The notes under the pieces were generated by a model, which saw only the letters and a program-made list of their open reading frames with translations, searched no databases and was not told the origin of the DNA. From Haloferax mediterranei ATCC 33500 (GTDB lineage: Archaea > Halobacteriota > Halobacteria > Halobacteriales > Haloferacaceae), in the NCBI RefSeq assembly GCF_000306765.2, contig NC_017941.2, positions 868,001-932,000 on the forward strand: a DNA stretch of 64,000 nt, written 5' to 3'. Within the stretch, counting starts at the first letter, position 1, and the number at the start of each line of letters is the position of its first letter. Shown piece by piece: positions 6,103 through 14,122 of the stretch. A program made the translations under genes and the position numbers.

Positions 6103-8981
6103 GCCAGATTTTCCGCAAACTGTCGGATTGGCTGACATCCCTCCCGCGCGCGTATTATAATCATGATTGTGAAATACCCCCCGGGGGGCCGATTCGGGGG
6201 GCCCCCCACCGGGTAGTGAGCGTCCTCCTGGTCGCGATGATTTTCGCATCGACGCTGGCACCATTCGTCGGCATCGCGACGGCCGCGCCAAGTGGTCTCG
6301 TCGGTGTTCCAGACGCGAACGTTAGCGAGGACTTCCCAGTCGATTCGAACCCGTCGCTTCGAGCGGCGGACCTCGAAGGGTCGGTCATGGCATCCGACCA
6401 TGCCGAGTCGCTGGAAGTTATCGCGACGACGCCCGACCGTGCATCAGACTACGTGAATGGGACGACCGTCGGCGGTGGCGAGACCGTTCTGGTGTTGCGC
6501 GACGACGTACACTCGACTGGGCGGACGGTCGCGATAGATGCGGGTGCGCTTCGAGACGCGCTCGGATACACGCCCGAGCGGGTGTTCGGGACGCACGATG
6601 ACGGTTCTGAGTGGTCGTCTCCTGTCCGATATGAGGGCGGCCTGTTGCTGTTCGACGTGGCGCATTTCTCGTCGAACGTTGTGACGTTCTCGGGGACGGT
6701 CGAGGTAACCGCGACAGCCGCAACAAACGGCACGTCGCTCGATTACTCACTAAACTCGGTGGATGCTGCGAGCAATCTGACTGTTGAGTTTACTGGTCGG
6801 AATGCCAAAGGCTGGGATAACGAGTCCGCTACGGGCGTTACGGACGGGGATTCGATTCCCCTCTCGATTGGTGGGGATGTCAACCCCAGTGGGCCATCTG
6901 CGAACGGGAAACCGGTTGTTGAGGTGTCGTCTCAGGACGGCGCGACCGGAACGCACTGGACAGGATCGGCAGACAACACCGGGTATCTCGTCTACGGTGG
7001 GGACAACTACGGTGAGATTGGGTTTGACCTCGGTTACACGAAAGTGTCCGGCATAACCCTCCCGCTCAACAATAAAGGGGACCACATCATCGACGTATAC
7101 CTCATTAACGAGGCACCTGACAGTAAGTACGGAGAAGCCGACGCGACGCTCGTGAAACAAGATTGGAGTCCTTCAAGCTCCGGGAATCAAACAATCTCGT
7201 TCTCCCCGGTTGATGTTGACCCGACAAAGCCGGTCACATTCGAGTTCGTCGTTACAAACTCCGCGTCGGGTGGCTTGGAATTAGACACCAATTCTACCCT
7301 AGACGACGATATTGACGGGTACCTTGCTAGTTACGGCGGGGCGTACGTCGTCCCGAGGAAGTCGTACCTGCACGGCGCACCCGGCACGTTCAACGCGAGT
7401 GTCACGGGACCGTCCGGGACGATAGACCTGTCAACGACGAACGGGACTGCACGGGGAGAGCTACCGCTTACGTCGTCGACCTCGTCGATTTCGTTCTCCG
7501 ACTCGGACGGATATTCGTATGGTGTGGATATTCTCCTTGAAGAACAGACTGCCACAAGTGACCCTGGAATCGGACTAAACGGACACACGCAGACGTATTC
7601 GGGGTCACTCGCAGAGGGCGAGTCAGTAACTGTCCCGATGAACGATTCGTGGTTAACGACTGGGACGAACAATGTGACCGTGACGACTGGCTCGGCTCCA
7701 TCGGCAGACGCACCTCGCCCGGTCGTTGACGTTGTCTTGAACCATACGGCACAGGATGACCAGACGGTTACGTATTCGGGTGGGAAATGGACGGAATCGT
7801 ACAACGTCTCACGGACCTACTCAACTGACACAAAAGATTCGATACTCACGATACCATTCGCATCGAACGTTGCGTCCCTCAAGAACATCGAGAGGCGGAC
7901 GAACGGCGGTTCGTGGTCGACAGTCGCACCGGGCGACTACTCCCTCGACGGCACGACACTGACAGTCGAACTCGGAACAGTCGATGGTGGCGATACCGTA
8001 TCCATCCGGACGACGGGCCAGCGGGTCGTCGCAGTGAACGGGTCGCTGACGGTCACTGATCCGACACCGCTGGGTGAGCGTCTCGATTCAGAAATCCGGA
8101 TCGACTCGTGGTCGAACGACTCGTACATCTCGCTCGGTGGGTCACCCGACGAAGGGCGGCTTCACTACACCTACAACGAATCGTTCGGCGACACCGAGTT
8201 CGACAAGGTGACCTCGACGGGCTACCATCGGCTTCACTTGCCCGGTGCGTCCACATCCTCGACGTTCCGAGTCTCGACCATCCCGGTTCGGGTGAACGTC
8301 GCGACGGGCGAATCACGGTTCCGCATCACCGAGCCCTCGACAACGGAACCAAAGATATCGGTCTCACCGGGCGCTCACACGAGCGATGGCGTCACGTACA
8401 CGTTCTTGTCGCCGTCGGCTGGCGATAAGTACATCCTGTACTCGACGACGGTCGGAACTCAGCGAGACTCAGCACTGGCCGAAGAGACGGTATCTCTGAA
8501 AGACGACGACTCTGAGGAGATTCTTGTCATTCGCAAGTCGGAGTCGTCCGATGCTACTGGTTCGGGTGGATTCTTCACTGACGGTGGGTCGGTCGCGAGC
8601 GCTGCCGGTGACTATGTCCCGGCAATGCCGGTGTTGAATCCGGGTCTCGTCGCGGCAATCGTGCTGGTCATCATCGCAGGTGCTATCGCGTACACCGAAA
8701 GACGCGTCTCGTCATCGAGAACGACGCCGGTGTACGAACGCCCGATGGTTCTACTCGCGTTGGTGGTCGCTGGATTCGTGGGCGTGTTGCTCATCTCACC
8801 CGAATCGATTACAGGTCCTATTCAGTCGGCCCTCGACACCGCACTTCCGCTGGCGGCAGTGCTCGGGGTGATGCTCGCGGCCGGTGGTCTCGGCTACTGG
8901 TGGTACACCCGCCGGAAGGCACGGATTGCCGAGGCGAAGGCACCGGAAACGGTCTTCCAGATCGGAGGTGACAAGAAATGA
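6099..8981 (+). CDS. Large putative surface glycoprotein
   Basis: 960 aa from the ATG at 6099, which has GGAGGTG at 6085-6091 and overlaps the ATPase stop. Residues 1-39 are unusual (basic, then Pro/Gly-rich), followed by a clear signal sequence (V-S-V-L-L-V ... A-T-A-A). GTG 6216 is an alternative start placing the signal at the extreme N-terminus. The roughly 780-residue ectodomain is Thr/Ser/Gly/Asp-rich, beta-type, and has many N-x-S/T sequons. Three C-terminal hydrophobic helices and a basic tail (R-R-K-A-R) anchor it. It looks like a spike or adhesin, by analogy with the membrane-anchored spikes of haloarchaeal pleomorphic viruses; sequence homology was not tested. Confidence 0.8.
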   Translation: MSQIFRKLSDWLTSLPRAYYNHDCEIPPGGPIRGAPHRVVSVLLVAMIFASTLAPFVGIATAAPSGLVGVPDANVSEDFPVDSNPSLRAADLEGSVMASDHAESLEVIATTPDRASDYVNGTTVGGGETVLVLRDDVHSTGRTVAIDAGALRDALGYTPERVFGTHDDGSEWSSPVRYEGGLLLFDVAHFSSNVVTFSGTVEVTATAATNGTSLDYSLNSVDAASNLTVEFTGRNAKGWDNESATGVTDGDSIPLSIGGDVNPSGPSANGKPVVEVSSQDGATGTHWTGSADNTGYLVYGGDNYGEIGFDLGYTKVSGITLPLNNKGDHIIDVYLINEAPDSKYGEADATLVKQDWSPSSSGNQTISFSPVDVDPTKPVTFEFVVTNSASGGLELDTNSTLDDDIDGYLASYGGAYVVPRKSYLHGAPGTFNASVTGPSGTIDLSTTNGTARGELPLTSSTSSISFSDSDGYSYGVDILLEEQTATSDPGIGLNGHTQTYSGSLAEGESVTVPMNDSWLTTGTNNVTVTTGSAPSADAPRPVVDVVLNHTAQDDQTVTYSGGKWTESYNVSRTYSTDTKDSILTIPFASNVASLKNIERRTNGGSWSTVAPGDYSLDGTTLTVELGTVDGGDTVSIRTTGQRVVAVNGSLTVTDPTPLGERLDSEIRIDSWSNDSYISLGGSPDEGRLHYTYNESFGDTEFDKVTSTGYHRLHLPGASTSSTFRVSTIPVRVNVATGESRFRITEPSTTEPKISVSPGAHTSDGVTYTFLSPSAGDKYILYSTTVGTQRDSALAEETVSLKDDDSEEILVIRKSESSDATGSGGFFTDGGSVASAAGDYVPAMPVLNPGLVAAIVLVIIAGAIAYTERRVSSSRTTPVYERPMVLLALVVAGFVGVLLISPESITGPIQSALDTALPLAAVLGVMLAAGGLGYWWYTRRKARIAEAKAPETVFQIGGDKK
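6153..6207 (+). promoter_or_regulatory. TATA-like box and G/C palindromes inside the surface-protein gene
   Basis: A haloarchaeal TATA-like stretch TATTATAA (6153-6160) overlaps a 10-bp palindrome AATCATGATT (6159-6168). It is followed by a 12-bp palindrome of six C then six G (6177-6188), and 8 nt later by one of six G then six C (6196-6207). G6CC can pair with GGC6 as an 8-bp stem. The GTG at 6216 lies just downstream and begins a canonical signal sequence, so this may be an internal promoter with a structured leader. Confidence 0.5.
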
Positions 8982-9292
8982 TGGACCTCGCACGAGAGAC
9001 GCTTTCGAGGGTCCTGTCGACTATCGGCCTCGAGGGCGTCTCGGTAATGAGCCTCCTCGTGTTGCTGGTCGTGGTGAGCTACGTCCATAGAGCGGCGAAA
9101 GCCGGCTCGCTGGTTGCGGGCGTCGCCTCGACCGCGGCTCACGACGCGAAGGTCGTTGCGCTCACACTGGCGGCGCTTCTCGTCGCTGGCATCGTCTCGC
9201 TGAACGTGAGTCGCGGCCGGGAACTCCTCGCGACGGCTGTCGACCAAGCGCTGTCGTTCGACTGGGCATCGGTTCTGGGAGGTCTGGCATGA
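8978..9292 (+). CDS. Small two-helix membrane protein upstream of MCM
   Basis: 104 aa. It starts with two consecutive ATG codons (8978 and 8981) after GGAGGTGA. Two hydrophobic helices lie at about residues 22-38 and 55-78, joined by a short basic loop (H-R-A-A-K). It overlaps both neighbours by 4 bases. Translational coupling links it to the surface protein and the MCM helicase. Function unknown. Confidence 0.72.
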   Translation: MMDLARETLSRVLSTIGLEGVSVMSLLVLLVVVSYVHRAAKAGSLVAGVASTAAHDAKVVALTLAALLVAGIVSLNVSRGRELLATAVDQALSFDWASVLGGLA

Positions 9293-11208
9293 GCTACGAA
9301 GATCGTCTAGCGGAAATCGTCGAGGAAGTCGCTCACAACGATATCTACCAGCTGTCGAAAGCGTACCCAGACGAAACCCGTCTCGGAATCGACTGGCAGG
9401 ACATCGCCCGGTTCGAAGCGGATGTCGACGGGACCGAAGAGCTGACGCTGTCCGATGTGTCGGGCGTCGCGAGCGATGTCATCTCTCGACCAGAAACGAC
9501 ACTCGAAGCGCTCGAAGCAGTGGTCCGTGAGTTCGACGTGCCCGGTCGTGAGAAGCCGATGGCCCGAACGAGCGTCTCAGTCGTGAATCTTCCAGAGGAT
9601 GCAACCTACGATGTTGGTGGGTTCTCGCCAGAGGATTGGATCGGCCGAATGCTGGCGCTCGAAGGCCAAATCACGAAGCGTACGGAGGTGAACCCGCTGG
9701 TCAAAGAAGCCGCCTTCGAGTGTCTTCGCTGCGGGACGATGACCTATATCCCGCAACACGGCTTCGGGAGTCTTCGTGAACCACACAAATGCCAAGGCTG
9801 TGACCTGCAGGGACCGTTCCGGCTCAACGAAACACAGTCACAATGGACGAACTACCAGAAAATCCGACTGCAGGAACCTCCTGAGAACGCCCGCGGAGAG
9901 ACCGAACACATCGACATCCACCTGACGGGTGACCTCGCAGGAGATACCCGCGTCGAGGGCGGCACGCGAACAACGTTCTTCGGACGCCTGAACCCGGTTT
10001 ACACCGGTGATGTCGTGTTCGAAAAGGACCTCGTCGGGACTGGCTACACGGTCGAACAGGGTGGGTTCGAGGACGCCGATCTCTCCGAGTACGAAGACAT
10101 CATCGACGAGGTCGCGTCGGCACCGGACACCTTCGACATCCTCGTCGATTCGTTCGCTCCATCGCACCAGGGCCATTGGCACGTCAAAGAGGCGCTGGTA
10201 CTCCAACTGTTCGGCGGGTGGGCGCGAACCGGCGAGGACGGCACGCGACACCGCGGAGATTCCCATATGTTCCTCCTCGGCGACCCGGGGACGGGGAAGA
10301 CGCTCCTCCTCGAAGCAGCGTACGAAATTGCACCACGCGGAGCGCTCACCGACGGAACCGGCTCGTCGAGTGCGGGCCTGACGGCCTCGATTGTGAAAGA
10401 CTCGTTTTCGTCCGAACAATTCAGCATCGAGGCGGGGACGCTGGTTCGAGCAAACAAAGGACTCGCCGTCGTCGACGAACTCGACAAGGGCGACACGTCG
10501 GACCTCGACGCGTTGCATACGGCGCTCGAATCCCAACAGGTGCATGTCTCCAAAGCAGGGAAGAACGCGTCTCTCCCGGCCGAGACGGCGCTTCTCGCGG
10601 CAGGGAACCCGACCGGCGGTCACTTCGACCCATCGAAGGATATCGCCGAACAGGTGGAACTGAAATCACCGCTCCTCTCGCGGTTCGACCTCATCTTCAC
10701 GGTTCGGTCAGAGGAAGACGAAGATAAGATTCGGGACATCTCCGACACGATGGTCAGCTCACGCCAACGTGCAGGCCGACGTGCGGTCGGTGACGAGGTC
10801 GAACCAGACGCTTCGGGGCCGTCGGTGCGACTGGACCGCGACGAGTTCACCGCCTACGTCACGGCCGCGAAGGCCATCCGCCCGGTTGTTCACGACCCGG
10901 AGGTCGAGCGCGAGATGCGCGAGTGGTTCGTCGAGACGAAGACCTCGCTCCCCGAACGGTACGCATCTGAGATGGGGCACTCCGAGTACGACGGACCACC
11001 GCTTCCGATTACGGCCCGGAAACTCGACGCGCTGCAGCGTCTCGCGGAGGCGTCCGCTCGGATGCGGATGTCCGAAACAGTCGAGATGTGTGACGTCGAA
11101 CGAGCAAAACCACTCATCGAGCGGTCACTCGCTGATATCGGGATTGCTCCAGCGGATAGTTCGTCATTTAGTCGCTCTGAGGCCGAAGCCACGGAGATTG
11201 GGCTGTAG
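9289..11208 (+). CDS. mcm: MCM replicative helicase of the element
   Basis: 639 aa. The N-terminal part carries a C4 zinc module (C145, C148, C168, C171). The AAA+ core has Walker A G-D-P-G-T-G-K-T at residues 331-338, Walker B D396-E397 (V-V-D-E-L-D) and the S-R-F-D arginine-finger motif at R465. No extended C-terminal winged helix is obvious. MCM is the 3'-5' hexameric helicase of archaeal replication, and captured copies are known in archaeal mobile elements. Here it is the last gene of the membrane-protein operon and is translationally coupled to it. No Orc1/Cdc6 is seen in the window. Confidence 0.93.
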   Translation: MSYEDRLAEIVEEVAHNDIYQLSKAYPDETRLGIDWQDIARFEADVDGTEELTLSDVSGVASDVISRPETTLEALEAVVREFDVPGREKPMARTSVSVVNLPEDATYDVGGFSPEDWIGRMLALEGQITKRTEVNPLVKEAAFECLRCGTMTYIPQHGFGSLREPHKCQGCDLQGPFRLNETQSQWTNYQKIRLQEPPENARGETEHIDIHLTGDLAGDTRVEGGTRTTFFGRLNPVYTGDVVFEKDLVGTGYTVEQGGFEDADLSEYEDIIDEVASAPDTFDILVDSFAPSHQGHWHVKEALVLQLFGGWARTGEDGTRHRGDSHMFLLGDPGTGKTLLLEAAYEIAPRGALTDGTGSSSAGLTASIVKDSFSSEQFSIEAGTLVRANKGLAVVDELDKGDTSDLDALHTALESQQVHVSKAGKNASLPAETALLAAGNPTGGHFDPSKDIAEQVELKSPLLSRFDLIFTVRSEEDEDKIRDISDTMVSSRQRAGRRAVGDEVEPDASGPSVRLDRDEFTAYVTAAKAIRPVVHDPEVEREMREWFVETKTSLPERYASEMGHSEYDGPPLPITARKLDALQRLAEASARMRMSETVEMCDVERAKPLIERSLADIGIAPADSSSFSRSEAEATEIGL

Positions 11209-11239
11209 ATCTCAAAATTGGACTGTTTCCAAGAATGAA

Positions 11240-12034
11240 CTATTCGGGAATGTCAAAATCAATATACTGCTTCATTATGTTTGGTATATATGAAATGTTC
11301 GGCATCTTATCCTGAAGGAACAGTAGAAACTGAAGAAGATCTGGCTCTGAAGTGTTTCGAACGTAGCCAGGGCTGCGAATACCGAGTTCCTCACCCCACA
11401 GAACCATATCGTCGATGTCTCGGTTAAGTACTATCAGGCCAGTATCTATGGCGTAGATGAGGTCAACAGCCTCGTCAATTTGGATATCCAAATCATCTAT
11501 TATTTTTTCTCTTTTTTCGTCTAGGGTTTTTAATGTATATGGACACTCAAAAGCAAAAATTGCGTAAGGGGTTGTTTCCATTCTTTTTTTCCCGTCAGTT
11601 TCTCCATCCCACCAATGAGTCCCAGCAGGAATTTGCACGTTTAGAGACCTCACAGAACGGCAATTCTTAATCGATTTTCGAAGGTGGGATTCATTTAGTA
11701 CTGACTTGACCTCGACAACTGCATCAACACCCTCGGCGAATAGCATACCCCTCCCATTTTTTGAATACGTAAAAGGGTGGAATTGATTACAAATGGCAAT
11801 ATCTACTTCCTTAGAGATCTGTGCACTTGAGTCAATAATTTGGCCATTTCCGAAGCCATAGGTTTTCGGTAGATATTGTTCGAGAAATTCCTGTACGATA
11901 TCTTCTGTATCACTTCCTTTCAGACCACCATGTGAATATTTTGATCTTATTTGATTAAATTCTGAAACTAATTTTTGGGCCTCAGACCGCATCAGGTCAC
12001 CCATCTGATTATTAAACTGATCGTTCTCGCTCAT
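11240..12034 (-). CDS. PD-(D/E)XK-like protein, DUF6602 type; AT-rich cargo
   Basis: 264 aa, much more AT-rich than its neighbours (Lys/Asn/Ile codons ending in A/T), which suggests recent transfer. After an N-terminal helical region there is K-E-V-D-I-A-I and then V-V-E-V-K-S, the D...ExK spacing of a restriction-endonuclease-like fold, followed by a predicted alpha/beta C-terminal half. From memory it resembles the DUF6602 group of putative nucleases found in defence-rich regions. It faces the MCM operon tail to tail with 31 bp between. A role as a defence or exclusion gene is inference. Confidence 0.7.
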   Translation of the reverse strand: MSENDQFNNQMGDLMRSEAQKLVSEFNQIRSKYSHGGLKGSDTEDIVQEFLEQYLPKTYGFGNGQIIDSSAQISKEVDIAICNQFHPFTYSKNGRGMLFAEGVDAVVEVKSVLNESHLRKSIKNCRSVRSLNVQIPAGTHWWDGETDGKKRMETTPYAIFAFECPYTLKTLDEKREKIIDDLDIQIDEAVDLIYAIDTGLIVLNRDIDDMVLWGEELGIRSPGYVRNTSEPDLLQFLLFLQDKMPNISYIPNIMKQYIDFDIPE

Positions 12035-12276
12035 AAAGTTAGCATCTTGTTGAATGTTGAAAAATCAAAGGTATCTGACGATATTCGATAACTGTGCTTG
12101 TTAGATATAGGCGTCTGACTTGTTGCCCATGGAAGAATTATACTATCGAGAAAATTCTGTCCTTGGAATTTTCCAGCACTCAAAACTCACTGTTAACCCA
12201 ATTCAGGAGTGCTAAACGTCTAATAATTAACTGACGTTTTGGAAGTCAAAGTCAGCTACGAGTGCCGTAAATCCGG

Positions 12277-12927
12277 TCAAAGTCCGTAGAGCGTCCCTCG
12301 ATCAAGACACCTATCGACCGTAGCGCGTGACGTCTGCAGTTCCTTCGCTGCCTTCCGCTTCGAAAGATTCTCTTTCGTAACCATCTCCAATACTGCACAG
12401 ACTTGGTCGTAGTTTTCGCCCTCGGCGAGCAACCCGTCGTCCTTCTCGAATCCGAGTGGTGCTGGTCCGTGATGATACTCTTCGTTCTGTTTTCGAACAG
12501 CAATCCCCTCTTTCGTCCGCTGCTGGGCCATCCGAGCTTCTAACTCTGAGAAGACCCCGAGCAGTTGGAACATCGCCCGTTGGTACGGGTCGTCGTCATC
12601 TGGGCGGAGCGCGAACCCCTCAGAGATGATGTGCAACTCGGCGCCACAATCACCGATTCGCTCTGCTGTCCGGTCGAGGTCGCGAATCGACCGGGCAATT
12701 CTCGAAATACTGTTGACGACCACAGCGTCGACGGCACCAGCTTCGACGTCCGACATCATCCGTTTGTACGCCGAACGATTCGTATCGGTCCCAGTCGACT
12801 TGTCGCGGTAGACTTCGAGTTCGTCGAGTCCGACGTCGAACGTCCGCTGGGCATACTTCTGGGTGGCGTCGATCTGTCGGTCGAGGTTCTGGTCCTCTGT
12901 CGAGACCCGGGTGTAGCAGGCGATCAT
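12277..12927 (-). CDS. Serine recombinase (resolvase/invertase family)
   Basis: 216 aa from the ATG at 12927; a GTG at 12936 would add three residues. The resolvase catalytic motif Y-T-R-V-S-T-E-D-Q places the nucleophilic serine at residue 9. Downstream are the conserved S-I-S-R-I-A-R-S and E-L-E-A-R-M of the long E helix. The C-terminal 50 residues form a homeodomain-like HTH (S-K-R-K-A-A-K-E ... S-R-A-T-V). It should catalyse site-specific inversion, resolution or integration of the element. It is the only recombinase visible; a tyrosine integrase could lie beyond the left edge. Confidence 0.9.
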   Translation of the reverse strand: MIACYTRVSTEDQNLDRQIDATQKYAQRTFDVGLDELEVYRDKSTGTDTNRSAYKRMMSDVEAGAVDAVVVNSISRIARSIRDLDRTAERIGDCGAELHIISEGFALRPDDDDPYQRAMFQLLGVFSELEARMAQQRTKEGIAVRKQNEEYHHGPAPLGFEKDDGLLAEGENYDQVCAVLEMVTKENLSKRKAAKELQTSRATVDRCLDRGTLYGL

Positions 12928-13103
12928 CTCGTACACTCGTACAGGGTGGTTGGTCGCTTAATGAAGCGAAGATACGGACAGTCTGTACGGGAACCTTCGT
13001 TTTCGAGCACCAGTAGATTGGCACTAATTCCCCTCTTCCGACGCAGTTGCTAAGGAGATTCCTCACCGGAAATCCTAATACAGCGATAGCCATTAGATAG
13101 AGT

Positions 13104-13208
13104 ATGAGCGTCAACTGGGAAGCAGAAAAGCAGATGGCTCAAGATGTGGAGGAAAACCACGAGCTGTATGCTGCCCTCGCAGACGAACCGGAAGACGACG
13201 AAGAGTAG
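13104..13208 (+). CDS. 34-aa acidic protein convergent with Fic
   Basis: Short frame M-S-V-N-W-E-A-E-K-Q ... E-P-E-D-D-E-E with a strongly acidic helical composition. The coding style (Glu/Asp-rich, GAA/GAC codons) is that of real haloarchaeal small proteins. It ends 1 bp from the end of the convergent Fic gene. It could be a small partner of the toxin-like Fic protein or an independent small protein; there is no direct evidence for either. Confidence 0.5.
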   Translation: MSVNWEAEKQMAQDVEENHELYAALADEPEDDEE

Positions 13209-13209
13209 A

Positions 13210-13710
13210 TTAGATCTTTTCGATCGGCTCTGGTTCGAATACGTCTTCAAAATATCTTTTCCAGACTTCCCACAATTCATCACGTACGTAGAGCGAATCT
13301 AGTCGAATCGGTTCAATTTCTCTTCTGACTCGGTGTGACTCATCGCGCGCCTGCCTCGTCCGTTCGGGAGACCACTTCCCAGGGTTGATGCCGTTTTCTA
13401 CGAGGAGTTGGCGAAGAAGCGCAATTGCGGTTCGATGATTCGCATCTGGGAAGAAGTGCTTTCCAACAACTGCGTGCATCCAAAATGCGCACTGGTCGAG
13501 TAGTGGTTCATCTCGGGGGAAGTCGTCCAAGACACGTTTGATATCCCCATTTCTCACGACCCAGATATCGTGCCTGAGTTGCTGTCGTGACTCGTGAGTT
13601 TGCACGTCGTAGTGGAGGCTATCTTCCATCAGGAACTTCGTGTTTCTGAGCTTGAAATTCTCCGGACGCAAAGCGGATAGGTCCGTGATCTGGAATGTGT
13701 CTCCACCCAT
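13210..13710 (-). CDS. Fic/Doc family protein
   Basis: 166 aa from the ATG at 13710; the longer frame to 13776 adds a basic leader unlike the family. The active-site motif H85-F-F-P-D-A-N-H-R93 matches the Fic/Doc consensus HxFx(D/N)xNxR, closest to Doc (H-x-F-x-D-A-N-H-R). Fic proteins transfer AMP or other phospho-groups to targets; Doc phosphorylates EF-Tu and is the toxin of an addiction pair. No Phd-like antitoxin is adjacent. A conserved inhibitory (S/T)xxxE(G/N) helix is not evident, so its regulation is unclear. Confidence 0.82.
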   Translation of the reverse strand: MGGDTFQITDLSALRPENFKLRNTKFLMEDSLHYDVQTHESRQQLRHDIWVVRNGDIKRVLDDFPRDEPLLDQCAFWMHAVVGKHFFPDANHRTAIALLRQLLVENGINPGKWSPERTRQARDESHRVRREIEPIRLDSLYVRDELWEVWKRYFEDVFEPEPIEKI

Positions 13711-13853
13711 CTGCGTTGTACGTTTCGCACGCACCCAATAAGTGAATTGGATGACAAGCCGGAAAACAGCACACACCTACCCGAACTCTGACCGAGATCG
13801 TTGACCGCGAGACCCCCAGCTACGTATCGAACCCAAATTTTTCGTGCGGGCAA

Positions 13854-13980
13854 GCCGCGCCGAGTAGGCGCGGCGACCTCCGTTTCATGTGCTTCATCTG
13901 GAGGCCCCGAAGGGGCCGGAAGTAATCTTGGAGTGTGGCTCTTTAGCCACACATCTAACGGAGAATCAGGGGGGACCCCT
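13854..13980. other. Cluster of four perfect hairpins in the only long noncoding gap
   Basis: The 412-bp interval 13711-14122 has no convincing gene. It contains four perfect stem-loops: 13854-13874 (8-bp arms GCCGCGCC, 5-nt loop), 13903-13917 (6-bp arms GGCCCC, 3-nt loop), 13933-13952 (8-bp arms GTGTGGCT, 4-nt loop) and 13968-13980 (5-bp arms AGGGG, 3-nt loop). They lie downstream of the minus-strand replication-like operon and upstream of Fic. They could be a structured RNA, a replication origin or a recombination site. Confidence 0.55.
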
Positions 13981-14122
13981 CGGATTCGAAGTGACGGCGG
14001 TGGCGGTCGCTGGGCGGTCGAGACGACGTCCAGAAAATTGCACCCGCTACGCGCCTGAAAAACCTGCAAAAGAAGCCACTTCTACACTGGAAGGACAGTG
14101 TCGCCACTCAGCAAACAGAACG

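Noticed and set aside
13801..14058. 85-aa plus-strand frame through the hairpin cluster
   Set aside because: The frame is Arg/Gly/Ser-rich and crosses four perfect hairpins; structure explains the sequence better than coding.
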